From positions 310,001 to 374,000 of the forward strand of contig NZ_NOIN01000002.1 of NCBI RefSeq assembly GCF_014596565.1: a stretch of DNA of 64,000 nucleotides, written 5' to 3'. The notes under the pieces were generated by a model. The model saw nothing but the letters and a program-made list of their open reading frames with translations. It ran no database searches and was not told the DNA's origin. Source of the DNA: Pseudomonas sp. PSB18 (GTDB taxonomy: Bacteria > Pseudomonadota > Gammaproteobacteria > Pseudomonadales > Pseudomonadaceae). Position 1 is the stretch's first letter. The number at the start of each line of letters is the position of its first letter. The translations under genes and the position numbers were made by a program. Positions 8,975 through 17,605 of this stretch are shown piece by piece.

Positions 8975-9457
8975 GCTTCGCTCCTCTCGTTTTCTAATTC
9001 TTGTGTTTCTTTGGTTCTGGATCGAACGTCCGGAATCCGCGGATGCGCGATTAGCGCCAGACCGTGACCGACAAGTCAATCGTAACCATTTATGACTACG
9101 ACCAAGGTCTAACCCCACGACACCGGGCGGAAGAATAATGGATTATTTATAATTCCAAAAAGAATTGTTTCATAAGTTTTCAGTCGTTTTGGACATATAG
9201 GTGCCATAAGCACGTCTTCACTCCAGAACTGGCATATCGGCCAGCCTGCGAATTACTGAATGGTTATTTTTTGTGCACTTTTTCAGGGCAGAGGACTTGG
9301 ATATCGAGGCTCGGAGTGCGAGCCTCAATGTCTTGTCTCAATGCGTCCGGAGCAGCATAGACCAGAATTGTGAAGGTTTTGAGACAAAAATCTTATTGTT
9401 TGAAATCAAGAAAAGTGCAACCCATCGCCCCTAAACGGGGCGCATGGATTACGGGAC
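8975..9457. other. 480-base intergenic region between the porin and argA
   Basis: The right part of the porin promoter region (about 9120-9240) is AT-rich and contains a small inverted repeat, CTGGC-CGATAT-GCCAG. An isolated perfect 8-base hairpin sits at 9306-9326 and a GC hairpin at 9426-9442 lies just after the argA stop. No coding frame with a ribosome site was found. Confidence 0.4.
9426..9442 (-). terminator. Possible weak terminator of argA
   Basis: A perfect hairpin CGCCCC-TAAAC-GGGGCG lies 16 bases downstream of the argA stop. On the minus strand it is followed by a pyrimidine-rich stretch rather than a clean T-run, so it may pause or protect the 3' end rather than terminate. Confidence 0.35.
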
Positions 9458-10756
9458 CTACAGGGCCTTCTCGAAAATCTTCGAGTTGCGTTGATAGTTG
9501 TACAGCGACGCCCGTGCCGCCGGCAGACGCTCGACACTGCTGGGCTCGAAACCCCGCTCACGGAACCAGTGGGCGGTACGGGTGGTGAGCACGAACAGGG
9601 TCTTGAGCCCTTTGGCGCGGGCACGGGTCTCGATCCGCTCCAGCAGCTCGTCGCCCCGGCCACCATGTCGGTACTCAGGATTCACCGCCAGGCAGGCCAG
9701 CTCCCCGGCGTCCGAATCGGCGATCTGGTAAAGCGCCGCGCAAGCGATGATCATGCCTTCGCGCTCGACCACACTGAACTGCTCGATTTCCCGCTCCAGC
9801 ACTTCGCGGGAGCGACGCACCAGGATGCCCTGCTCTTCCAGCGGACTGATCAGGTCCAGCAAGCCACCGACATCTTCAATGGCCGCTTCGCGTACCACTT
9901 CGAATTGCTCCTGGGCGACCAACGTACCGCTGCCATCGCGGGTGAACAGCTCGGCCAGCAGCGCACCGTCTTCGGCGTAGCTGACAATGTGACTGCGAGC
10001 CACGCCGCCACGGCAGGCCTGGGCGGCAGCGTCCAACAGTTCGGCCTGATAGTCGCTGCCCAGGCGCTGCATATGGGCCGGGACCTGCTGTGGGCGCAAC
10101 TCGCGCACCAGGCGTCCGTCCTCGCCGATCAAGCCCTGCTCGGCGCCGAACAACAGCAGCTTGTCGGCCGCCAGGTCGATGGCGGCCCGGGTGGCAACAT
10201 CCTCACAGGCGAGGTTGAAGATTTCCCCGGTGGGCGAATAGCCCAACGGCGACAGAAGGACAATGGAACGCTCGTCCAGCAGGCGGTTGATGCCCTTGCG
10301 GTCGACCCGGCGCACTTCGCCGGTGTGGTGATAGTCCACGCCTTCCAGCACGCCGATGGGTCTCGCGGTGACCAGGTTGCCGCTGGCGACCCGCAACCGC
10401 GAGCCCTGCATCGGCGAAGAAGCCATGTCCATCGACAGGCGAGCCTCGATGGCAATGCGCAGCTGGCCAACCGCGTCGATCACGCATTCCAGGGTCGCGG
10501 CATCGGTGATGCGCATGCCGTGGTGATAGTGCGGGGTCAGCCCCCGCGCGGCGAGACGGGTTTCGATCTGCGGGCGCGAACCATGGACCAGCACCAGCCG
10601 CACACCGAGGCTGTGCAGCAGCACCAGGTCATGGACGATGTTGCCGAAATTGGGGTGTTCCACCCCGTCGCCGGGCAGCATGACGATGAAGGTGCAGTCG
10701 CGGTGGGCATTGATATAGGGCGAAGCGTGACGAAGCCAATTGACGTATTCGGGCAT
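9458..10756 (-). CDS. argA: Amino-acid N-acetyltransferase (N-acetylglutamate synthase)
   Basis: ArgA makes N-acetylglutamate from glutamate and acetyl-CoA, the first step of arginine synthesis. The 432 residues contain an N-terminal amino-acid-kinase-like regulatory domain (about 1-290, VLVHGSRPQIE) and a C-terminal GNAT domain. The acetyl-CoA pyrophosphate loop RHGGRGDELL lies near residue 385. This two-domain form is the classical proteobacterial enzyme that is inhibited by arginine. argE lies 130 bases downstream of its start on the chromosome, on the same strand, and would be transcribed first if the two share a transcript. Confidence 0.95.
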   Translation of the reverse strand: MPEYVNWLRHASPYINAHRDCTFIVMLPGDGVEHPNFGNIVHDLVLLHSLGVRLVLVHGSRPQIETRLAARGLTPHYHHGMRITDAATLECVIDAVGQLRIAIEARLSMDMASSPMQGSRLRVASGNLVTARPIGVLEGVDYHHTGEVRRVDRKGINRLLDERSIVLLSPLGYSPTGEIFNLACEDVATRAAIDLAADKLLLFGAEQGLIGEDGRLVRELRPQQVPAHMQRLGSDYQAELLDAAAQACRGGVARSHIVSYAEDGALLAELFTRDGSGTLVAQEQFEVVREAAIEDVGGLLDLISPLEEQGILVRRSREVLEREIEQFSVVEREGMIIACAALYQIADSDAGELACLAVNPEYRHGGRGDELLERIETRARAKGLKTLFVLTTRTAHWFRERGFEPSSVERLPAARASLYNYQRNSKIFEKAL

Positions 10757-10888
10757 GAACCTGGACCTGTAATAAATAACAGCCGAAAAAAGACGAAACG
10801 GAACGCACAGCAGGCTGATGGTTATCGTCGGAACAGGCTTGGCGACACGCGCGCTCTCCTCTTGAACATGGGCCCGGGTAGGGGCGAT

Positions 10889-12049
10889 CTAGTAGCCGGC
10901 AGTGGCCGGTGTCAGGCAATAGTGTTCGATCAACTGCCGCAACAATTGCACGGTAGGTTGCAGACGTGACATTTCAAGGTGTTCGCCCGGCTGGTGGGCA
11001 CAGGCAATATCGCCAGGGCCCAGCACCAGGGTTTCACAACCGAGGCGCTGAAGATAAGGCGCTTCGGTGCCGAACGCCACTGCTTCGGCACGATGGCCGG
11101 TGAGTCGCTCGGCCACGCGAACCAGTTCGGCGTCCTCGGGCTGCTCGAACGGCGGCACTTCAGGGAACAGCGGCGCATAGTCGATCTTGACCTTGTGCCG
11201 CTCGGCGATGGGGTTGAGCTTCTGCAGGATGGCCGCCCGCAACACCTGCGGATCCATACCCGGCAAGGGACGCAGGTCGAACTCCATGGAACATTGGCCG
11301 CAGATCCGGTTGGGGTTGTCGCCGCCGTGGATACACCCGAAGTTCAGGGTCGGTTGCGGCACGGTGAACTGCGGGTTACGGAATTCACGCTGCCATTGCA
11401 GGCGCAGGCCGCGCAGTTCGCCCATGGCGTCGTGCATGGCTTCAAGGGCGCTATGACCCAGGCTCGGGTCGGAGGAGTGACCGCTGCGCCCGAGAATGTC
11501 GATGCGCTCCATCATCACGCCTTTGTGCAGGCGAATCGGCCGCAGGCCGGTCGGCTCACCGATGACGGCTGCGCGCCCCAAGGGACGTCCGGCCTCGGCC
11601 AGTGCACGGGCACCGGCCATGGAGCTTTCCTCGTCGCAGGTGGCGAGGATCAGCAACGGTTGCTTGAACGGCTGTTCCAGCAGTGGCTTGAGCGCTTCGA
11701 TGGCCAGGGCGAAAAAGCCTTTCATGTCGCAACTGCCCAGTCCGACCCAGCGTCCATCGACTTCGGTGAGCTTCAACGGGTCGGTCTGCCACAAGGCACC
11801 GTCGAACGGTACCGTGTCGCTGTGCCCGGCCAGCACCAGGCCGCCGGGGCCACTGCCGAAACTCGCCAGCAGGTTGAATTTGCCGGGGCTGACCTGCTGG
11901 ATATCACAGGAGAACCCGAGGTCGCCAAGCCAGCCCGCCAGCAGCTCGATCACGGCGCTGTTGGACTGGTCCAGCCCAGGCTGCGTGCAACTGACCGAAG
12001 GCGCGGCGATCAGGGCAGCGAACTGATCTTTCATGGACGGCAAAGGCAT
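10889..12049 (-). CDS. argE: Acetylornithine deacetylase
   Basis: This is a di-zinc M20-family hydrolase that releases acetate from N2-acetylornithine in arginine synthesis. The 386 residues carry the metal ligands expected of the family: H76 in GHSDTVP, D108 in CDMKGF, E140/E141 in CDEESS, E165 in IGEPTG, and a late His in ACAHQPGEH. The ATG at 12049 has GGAG upstream. A second ATG at 12034 is possible, and the open frame extending to 12739 runs through the neighbouring gene and is rejected. It precedes argA on the same strand. Confidence 0.93.
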   Translation of the reverse strand: MPLPSMKDQFAALIAAPSVSCTQPGLDQSNSAVIELLAGWLGDLGFSCDIQQVSPGKFNLLASFGSGPGGLVLAGHSDTVPFDGALWQTDPLKLTEVDGRWVGLGSCDMKGFFALAIEALKPLLEQPFKQPLLILATCDEESSMAGARALAEAGRPLGRAAVIGEPTGLRPIRLHKGVMMERIDILGRSGHSSDPSLGHSALEAMHDAMGELRGLRLQWQREFRNPQFTVPQPTLNFGCIHGGDNPNRICGQCSMEFDLRPLPGMDPQVLRAAILQKLNPIAERHKVKIDYAPLFPEVPPFEQPEDAELVRVAERLTGHRAEAVAFGTEAPYLQRLGCETLVLGPGDIACAHQPGEHLEMSRLQPTVQLLRQLIEHYCLTPATAGY

Positions 12050-12286
12050 CGCTGGCTCCGGACTCACAAATTGACACCCATCATAGAACCATCCGGTGCT
12101 GGTGTCCTGTATCACAAATACTGTTCTTTTTTGACGGTGTCCGTTGCCGTCATGCCGCGTTGCCGCTCCTCGCCATAGCGGGCTATGACTCGTCGCGGCG
12201 CGTAGGACGGAGGACTCCTGTACACTGCACGGCCTTGGCAGCCACACCTTCCCCGGCTGCGCACCCGATCCCTGGATTTTCCGGCC

Positions 12287-13654
12287 ATGCAGAAAGAAAC
12301 CGAAATCAAACTCCGCGTCAGCCGCGAGACCCTGGCAGCCTTGCGCGAGCATCCTCTGCTGAAAAAACGCAATAAAGGCGGCTGGGAACGTCGTGAGCTG
12401 ATGAACCAGTATTTCGACACGCCCGAGCGTGACCTGGCCCGGGCCAAGGTCGCCCTGCGCCTGCGCCGCGACGGTGAAGAGGTGATCCAGACCCTCAAGA
12501 CCCGTGGCCAGAGCATCGCCGGCCTGTCCGAGCGCAACGAATACGACTGGCACCTGCCCAAGGCCAAGTTGGACCTGAAGAAGCTCGACGGCGAATGCTG
12601 GCCCGAGGCCTTGGCCGAACTGGACAAGAAAACCCTCAAGGCCATCTTCACCACGGATTTCGTCCGCGAACGCGCCGAAATCGCCTGGGGTCGCGGCAAA
12701 AGCAAAGTGGTCATCGAAGCCGCGCTGGACCTGGGGCATGTCGTGGTCGGCAAGCAGAAGGAAGAAATCTGCGAACTGGAGCTGGAACTGCGCGAAGGCG
12801 AGCCCGCCGCGCTGCTGGAACTGGCCGCCGAACTGGCCGCGACCCTACCCTTGATGCCCTGCGACATCAGCAAGGCCGAACGTGGTTACCGCCTGCACGA
12901 TGCAAGCAGCTACGCCTTGAGCCTGCCCGCCCCGCAATTGACCGCCGAGATGCCGCTGGACGAAGCCTTCGCCGCACTGAGCTGGCATTTGCTGGGCAGC
13001 AGCCAACGCCTGGCCGAGCAATATCGGTTCAACGGCCACTGGCGCCTGCTGTTGGATTGGGTCGAAAACCTCGCCGAACTGCGTGCCTTGCTCAGCAGCC
13101 TCGGCCAGGCCGCGCCGCGCCAATCGACCCACGACTTGCGCGTCGCCCTCGATGCCCTGCTGGAAGACTGGCGCCCACTGGTCCAGGCCGGCCTGGATGA
13201 CGAAGACGTGCGCAAGGCAGCGCCGGAGCAGTTCCTTGAAGAGCTGCAGGACCCGCGTTGGGGCCTGTTCTCCCTGAACGCTTCGCGCTGGCTGCTGGCC
13301 CGCGGCTGGACGACCGAACGCAACACCCGCGGCAATCGCCAGGGCGCGGCGCAACTCAACAGCTGGCTGCCACGCCTGCTGGGCGAGGAAGCCTCGTCCC
13401 TGCAGCTGCAACGCTACCAGCAGCAACCGGAAGACCTGGCCGAACAACTGCCACGCATCGAGCGCATCCAGGTCTGGCTGCACCACGCCCGTGCGGTGCT
13501 GGAGATACCGGAGATGGACCGCCTCTACGGTGAGCTGAACAAACTGGCGCAGCTGGCGAACGAGCCCATTACCGACGAAGCCCTGGATGCACGCAAGCAT
13601 CAGGCGATTGCCGTGTACCAGAATCGGGCCTGGAAGATGCTCTTGCGTCTGTAA
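12287..13654 (+). CDS. CYTH domain protein, probable inorganic triphosphatase (YgiF-like)
   Basis: The 455-residue protein starts with the CYTH signature ETEIKL (an ExExK motif at residues 4-8) followed by the Arg/Lys-rich tunnel segments ARAKVALRLRR and IQTLKTRG. Residues up to about 200 form the triphosphate tunnel. The rest is a helical CHAD-like region. In E. coli, YgiF of this layout hydrolyses inorganic tripolyphosphate. It is divergent from argE. Polyphosphate metabolism is also represented in this window by ppx and ppk about 30 kb away, although no direct link is shown. Confidence 0.85.
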   Translation: MQKETEIKLRVSRETLAALREHPLLKKRNKGGWERRELMNQYFDTPERDLARAKVALRLRRDGEEVIQTLKTRGQSIAGLSERNEYDWHLPKAKLDLKKLDGECWPEALAELDKKTLKAIFTTDFVRERAEIAWGRGKSKVVIEAALDLGHVVVGKQKEEICELELELREGEPAALLELAAELAATLPLMPCDISKAERGYRLHDASSYALSLPAPQLTAEMPLDEAFAALSWHLLGSSQRLAEQYRFNGHWRLLLDWVENLAELRALLSSLGQAAPRQSTHDLRVALDALLEDWRPLVQAGLDDEDVRKAAPEQFLEELQDPRWGLFSLNASRWLLARGWTTERNTRGNRQGAAQLNSWLPRLLGEEASSLQLQRYQQQPEDLAEQLPRIERIQVWLHHARAVLEIPEMDRLYGELNKLAQLANEPITDEALDARKHQAIAVYQNRAWKMLLRL

Positions 13655-13661
13655 TGCCGCC

Positions 13662-13718
13662 ATCGCGAGCAGGCTCGCTCCCACAGAGTTCCTAGGTGGG
13701 AGCGAGCCTGCTCGCGAT
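13662..13718. repeat. REP doublet (family A) between convergent genes
   Basis: ATCGCGAGCAGGCTCGCTCCCAC is followed, after 11 bases, by its exact inverted copy. This can form a near-perfect 23-base stem. It fills the gap between the CYTH gene and the opposing lrp-family gene and probably serves as a shared 3' end structure. Confidence 0.9.
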
Positions 13719-13743
13719 GGGGCCGGAACAGACACAGCAAAAA

Positions 13744-14214
13744 TCAGCGCACCACCGGCAAACTCGTCGTGGACTTGATCTCCGAAAGCGCCACGATCGA
13801 GTTCACTTCCTGTATCCCCGGCACCAGCGACAGCTTCTCGAAAAAGAATCGCTCATACGCCTCGATGTCCGCTGTGACGATGCGCAGCAGGAAATCCACC
13901 GACCCCATCAGCACATAACATTCCAGGACCTCGGGAAAGCCGCGAATCGCCTCGGTGAATTCGGTGAAGTTCGAACGACCGTGGGCGTTGAGTTTGATTT
14001 CGGCGAATATCTGCGTGTTGAGTCCGATTTTCTTGCGATCAAGCAGCGTCACCTGACCGCGAATGATCCCCTCCTCCTTCATCCGCTGGATCCGTCGCCA
14101 GCACGGCGACTGCGACAGGCCCACCTGTTCCGCGATTTGCGCGCTGGACAGCGAAGCGTCCTCTTGCAGAAGCGCCAGTATCCTGCGGTCGTAGCTGTCC
14201 AGCTCGCTATGCAT
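13744..14214 (-). CDS. Lrp/AsnC family transcriptional regulator
   Basis: This 156-residue regulator has an N-terminal winged helix (LDSYDRRILALLQED, then AEQVGLSQSPCWRRIQRM) and a C-terminal RAM/ACT domain (FPEVLECYVLMGSVDFLLRI) that binds an amino acid and sets the oligomer. Family members sense leucine, alanine, lysine or others. The divergent gene starting at 14341 is the natural candidate target, because the 125 bases between them are AT-rich (ATAAATAA, TAAATAGTTAAATAAAG). The specific effector cannot be read from sequence. Confidence 0.9.
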   Translation of the reverse strand: MHSELDSYDRRILALLQEDASLSSAQIAEQVGLSQSPCWRRIQRMKEEGIIRGQVTLLDRKKIGLNTQIFAEIKLNAHGRSNFTEFTEAIRGFPEVLECYVLMGSVDFLLRIVTADIEAYERFFFEKLSLVPGIQEVNSIVALSEIKSTTSLPVVR

Positions 14215-14340
14215 AAATAAACCCGTAAATAGTTAAATAAAGAATAAAACGATTCGGATAATCGGCTAATTCATGCATCTTAGATAAGAAATTCCCCTTC
14301 GTGCATGTAAACATTTCTCTCCACTCAAGGAGACCGTCCA

Positions 14341-14669
14341 TGCTCACATTCGAAGCCGTCGCCCCTCGCGCCGATGTCTGGCACACCGCCAATGCCCATT
14401 GCCGCGTGCAATACCGGTTGCTGGCCGAAGCCGAAGCCGATTTGCTCTGCCGGGCCCTGAATCTGTTCGCCCTGCAGGGCCTGATGCCGGAGCAGGTTCA
14501 CGTCGAACGCCAGGATGAGCTGCTGGTGATGGAGATCCTCATCGAAGGACTGAGCTGGCACCGTGCCCAGGTGCTCGCCGAAAAATTGCGTAACCTGATC
14601 AGCGTGTGCTCGGTGGACCTGCAGAACACTGACGACGCGTGGCTTGAGCCAGTCCAGGCGACCGCTTGA
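14341..14669 (+). CDS. Conserved hypothetical protein divergent from the Lrp-type regulator
   Basis: This 109-residue soluble protein is not recognised with confidence. A strong ribosome site (AAGGAG) seven bases before the ATG at 14341 sets the start; an in-frame ATG at 14301 lacks one. The alternation of strand and helix, with RVQYRLLAEAEADLLCRALNLF and then VHVERQDELLVMEILIEGL, suggests a ferredoxin-like/ACT-type fold, as in small amino-acid-sensing domains. It has no signal peptide. Its divergence from an Lrp regulator suggests a link to amino-acid status, which is inference only. Confidence 0.65.
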
Positions 14670-14814
14670 AGGGCACAAATGCAAGAATTCGAAACGCATT
14701 GGTCGGGTAGTGGCCCAACGGTTCATAGGGTCGGGACTATGCTTTTGCAGACCGACTCAGGACGCGCAAGCGTCTGTATCGCGGCTTTGCTGCAATTGTC
14801 CAATAGGAACCCGC

Positions 14815-16599
14815 ATGTCCACCAAACACGCCACTCAGGACCGCTGGCTGGACCTCAATGACCTGCTGCGCCAACTGGTCACCCAAGGCTTCATCAGCCA
14901 GGACTCGGCCGAAACCGCGCTCAATGCCCGGCGACGCCACAACACCAACAGCCAGTTGCACCCGCTGGAGTTCATCGCCAACCAGCATCTGGACGATCTC
15001 AGCCGCCCCGGCAAGCGCCTGGACCTGGAGAGCCTGACCCTGTGGTTGTCCCAGCAGGCCGGTCAACCGTACATGCGCATCGACCCGCTGAAGATCAATG
15101 TCGCCGCCGTTACGCCACTAATGTCCTATGCCTTTGCCCAGCGCCACAAGATCCTGGCGGTGGCAGTCGATCGCGACGCCGTCACCATCGCCAGCGCCCA
15201 ACCGTACGTCAGCAGTTGGGAATCGGACCTGACCCATGTGCTCAAGCTGCCAATCAAGCGTGTGGTCGCCAACCCCGTGGACATCCAGCGCCTGAGCGTG
15301 GAGTTCTATCGCCTCGCCAAATCGGTCAGCGGCGCCACCACGACCGAACAGCAGCCGAGCAACCTCAGCAACTTCGAACAGTTGCTCAACCTGGGGGCCA
15401 GCGACCAGGAGCCGGACGCCAACGATGCGCATATCGTCAATATCGTCGACTGGCTGTTCCAGTACGCCTTCCAGCAGCGCGCCAGTGACATCCACATCGA
15501 GCCGCGTCGCGAGCAGGGCACGGTGCGGTTTCGCATCGACGGCGTGCTGCATACCGTTTATCAGTTCCCGCCCCAGGTGACGATGGCGATCATCAGTCGC
15601 CTGAAGAACCTGGGACGGATGAACGTCGCGGAAAAACGCAAACCCCAGGACGGCCGGGTCAAGACCAAGACCCCGGACGGTAACGAAGTGGAGTTGCGCC
15701 TGTCGACATTGCCCACGGCGTTCGGCGAAAAAATGGTCATGCGGATCTTCGACCCCGAAGTCCTGCTCAAGGATTTCGACCAGCTCGGCTTCTCCGCCGA
15801 CGACCTGCGCCGCTGGCAGGACATGACGCGCCAGCCCAATGGCATCATCCTGGTGACCGGTCCTACCGGCTCCGGCAAGACCACCACCCTCTACACCACC
15901 CTGAAAAAACTGGCGACGCCGGAGGTGAACCTCTGCACCATCGAGGACCCGATCGAAATGGTCGAGTCGTCCTTCAACCAGATGCAGGTTCAGCACAACA
16001 TCGACCTGAGTTTCGCCGCCGGCGTGCGGGCGCTCATGCGGCAGGACCCGGACATCATCATGATCGGCGAAATCCGTGACCTGGAAACCGCCGAGATGGC
16101 GATCCAGGCGGCACTCACCGGACACCTTGTGCTCTCGACGTTGCATACCAATGATGCACCGAGCGCCATCAGTCGCCTGCTTGAGCTCGGCGTGCCCCAC
16201 TATCTGATCAAGGCCACGGTCCTCGGGATCATGGCCCAGCGCCTGGTGCGCACGCTGTGCCCTCATTGCAAGGCGCCCCTGACCCTGGACGAGGACGACT
16301 GGCAAACCCTGACCCGGCCCTGGCAGGCCCCGTTGCCGAGCAATGCCCAACAAGCCGTCGGTTGCCTGGAGTGCCGTGATACCGGTTATCGCGGACGCGC
16401 CGGGGTGTACGAAATACTTCAACTGAGTGACAGCATCAAGGGACTGATCCATGCCGACACCGATCTGCTGGCAGTACGCCGCCAGGCCTTCAAGGAAGGC
16501 ATGCGCAGCCTGCGGCTGTCAGGCGCACAGAAAATCGCCGCCGGGCTGACGACTGTAGAGGAGGTGTTGCGGGTAACACCGCAAAGCGAGCACAAGTGA
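14815..16599 (+). CDS. GspE/PulE-type secretion ATPase, orphan
   Basis: The 594-residue ATPase belongs to the GspE/PilB superfamily that drives type II secretion or type IV pilus assembly. It has an N-terminal MshEN-like domain, Walker A GPTGSGKTTT near residue 350, an Asp box, Walker B QDPDIIMIGEIRD near 410, a His box TLHTNDA, and a zinc-binding tetracysteine pair LCPHC near 482 and CLEC near 517. All catalytic motifs are intact. No other secretion or pilus gene is nearby, so it must serve a machine encoded elsewhere. The start at 14815 has AGGA upstream; the open frame back to 14644 is not supported. Confidence 0.88.
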   Translation: MSTKHATQDRWLDLNDLLRQLVTQGFISQDSAETALNARRRHNTNSQLHPLEFIANQHLDDLSRPGKRLDLESLTLWLSQQAGQPYMRIDPLKINVAAVTPLMSYAFAQRHKILAVAVDRDAVTIASAQPYVSSWESDLTHVLKLPIKRVVANPVDIQRLSVEFYRLAKSVSGATTTEQQPSNLSNFEQLLNLGASDQEPDANDAHIVNIVDWLFQYAFQQRASDIHIEPRREQGTVRFRIDGVLHTVYQFPPQVTMAIISRLKNLGRMNVAEKRKPQDGRVKTKTPDGNEVELRLSTLPTAFGEKMVMRIFDPEVLLKDFDQLGFSADDLRRWQDMTRQPNGIILVTGPTGSGKTTTLYTTLKKLATPEVNLCTIEDPIEMVESSFNQMQVQHNIDLSFAAGVRALMRQDPDIIMIGEIRDLETAEMAIQAALTGHLVLSTLHTNDAPSAISRLLELGVPHYLIKATVLGIMAQRLVRTLCPHCKAPLTLDEDDWQTLTRPWQAPLPSNAQQAVGCLECRDTGYRGRAGVYEILQLSDSIKGLIHADTDLLAVRRQAFKEGMRSLRLSGAQKIAAGLTTVEEVLRVTPQSEHK

Positions 16600-16686
16600 A
16601 CCCGGTGATGCTTGACCGGTAAGTCACGGAACTGAATCCAGGCGCAGGTAATCCAAAGTCATAGTTAACCCAGTGGAGTCACCATC

Positions 16687-17004
16687 ATGCGTCTCAAACT
16701 TGCTGTCGCTACCCTAGCCTTGCTTTCTCTTCCTGTTGGCTCGGCAATGGCCGACACGTTTTGGCGTAACGTCATCTCATCCGGTGCAACCACCGGTTCC
16801 ACCTATCTGACTTTCAAGGATCACAAACTGATCGTTGCCGCTCAGGACGACGCCGGCAGCTTTGTCGCCAGTGACGGCAACATCCGCGGCCCATACCTGG
16901 AAGCCGCGATGCAGAAGGTCCGTGCCGATAACCCAGGCCTGCAGGCCACCGACATGGAACTGGCCAACGCGATCCTGGCAAAAAACGCCGTCGCCCAGGA
17001 CTGA
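16687..17004 (+). CDS. Small secreted DUF2388-type protein
   Basis: This 105-residue protein has a signal peptide cleaved near AMA-DT (residues 1-22). The mature chain of about 83 residues is rich in Ser/Thr at the start (TFWRNVISSGATTGSTYLT) and looks like the Pseudomonas DUF2388 family. Its likely location is the periplasm or outside the cell, and its function is not known. GTGGAG precedes the ATG, and a strong terminator follows 14 bases after the stop, so it is a single-gene unit. It converges on gcvH. Confidence 0.75.
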   Translation: MRLKLAVATLALLSLPVGSAMADTFWRNVISSGATTGSTYLTFKDHKLIVAAQDDAGSFVASDGNIRGPYLEAAMQKVRADNPGLQATDMELANAILAKNAVAQD

Positions 17005-17017
17005 TCCAGCCCCATGA

Positions 17018-17048
17018 AAAATGCCGCTCGATCGAGCGGCATTTTTTT
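17018..17048 (+). terminator. Terminator of the DUF2388-type gene
   Basis: A perfect self-complementary stem (ATGCCGCTCG with CGAGCGGCAT around a central AT) is preceded by four A and followed by seven T. Confidence 0.9.
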
Positions 17049-17067
17049 GCCTTGCAAGTCATCTCTT

Positions 17068-17154
17068 GTGGGAGCGAGCCTGCTCGCGATAGCGGCAAGT
17101 CAGCAATATTCATGCTGACTGACGAACCGCCATCGCGAGCAAGCTCGCTTCCAC
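17068..17154. repeat. REP doublet (family A) downstream of gcvH
   Basis: GTGGGAGCGAGCCTGCTCGC is followed, about 45 bases on, by the inverted copy ending GCTCGCTTCCAC. It lies exactly where gcvP would be expected from the gene order I recall for P. aeruginosa and P. putida. Confidence 0.85.
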
Positions 17155-17166
17155 ATTAGCTGTTCA

Positions 17167-17553
17167 TCATTCGCCGATGGCAGCCTTGTAGCCAGCCGCA
17201 TCAAGCAACTTGCCGAGGTCAGCAGCGGCATCGGAAGGCTTGAGCTTGAAGATCCAGGCGCTGTACGGCTCGGAGTTCAACAGCTCCGGCGAACCGGCCA
17301 GCTCTTCGTTGACAGCGATCACTTCACCGCCAACTGGCGCATAAATGTCAGAAGCGGCCTTCACCGACTCCACCACTCCTGCGGCGTCAGTGGCTTTAAA
17401 AACCTTACCGATTTCCGGCAGCTCGACGAACACCACATCACCCAGCGCTTCCTGGGCATGGTCGGAGATGCCTACGGTGATGCTCCCGTCAGTTTCCAGA
17501 CGCGCCCACTCATGACTTTCGGCAAAACGCAGTTCGGCAGGGATATCACTCAT
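17167..17553 (-). CDS. gcvH: Glycine cleavage system H protein
   Basis: This 128-residue lipoyl carrier shuttles the aminomethyl group between the P, T and L proteins of the glycine cleavage system. The lipoylated lysine is in [12 protein letters not shown] near residue 63. The start at 17553 ([10 protein letters not shown]) has GAGG upstream and gives the usual length. It lies 52 bases downstream of gcvT on the same strand. gcvP does not follow it; the next element is a REP doublet. Confidence 0.95.
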   Translation of the reverse strand: MSDIPAELRFAESHEWARLETDGSITVGISDHAQEALGDVVFVELPEIGKVFKATDAAGVVESVKAASDIYAPVGGEVIAVNEELAGSPELLNSEPYSAWIFKLKPSDAAADLGKLLDAAGYKAAIGE

Positions 17554-17605
17554 ATTCTGTGTCCTCAAGAGAAAGTGTCAGCGGCCAGCGGCCCGCCGTG
17601 AAAGG

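Noticed and set aside
9195-9225. Possible sigma-54 promoter for the porin (TGGCAC on the minus strand)
   Set aside because: The -12 part does not fit; TGTCC is found where TTGC is required.
10979-12178. A 399-residue frame antisense to argE, and similar long antisense frames elsewhere (for example 9491-10969, 15118-16452, 53850-55196)
   Set aside because: They mirror GC-rich third positions of real genes, have no ribosome sites and no recognisable domains.
12050-12739. Long upstream extension of argE (616-residue frame)
   Set aside because: It runs antisense through the CYTH gene, has no family match, and the known ArgE start with a ribosome site is at 12049.
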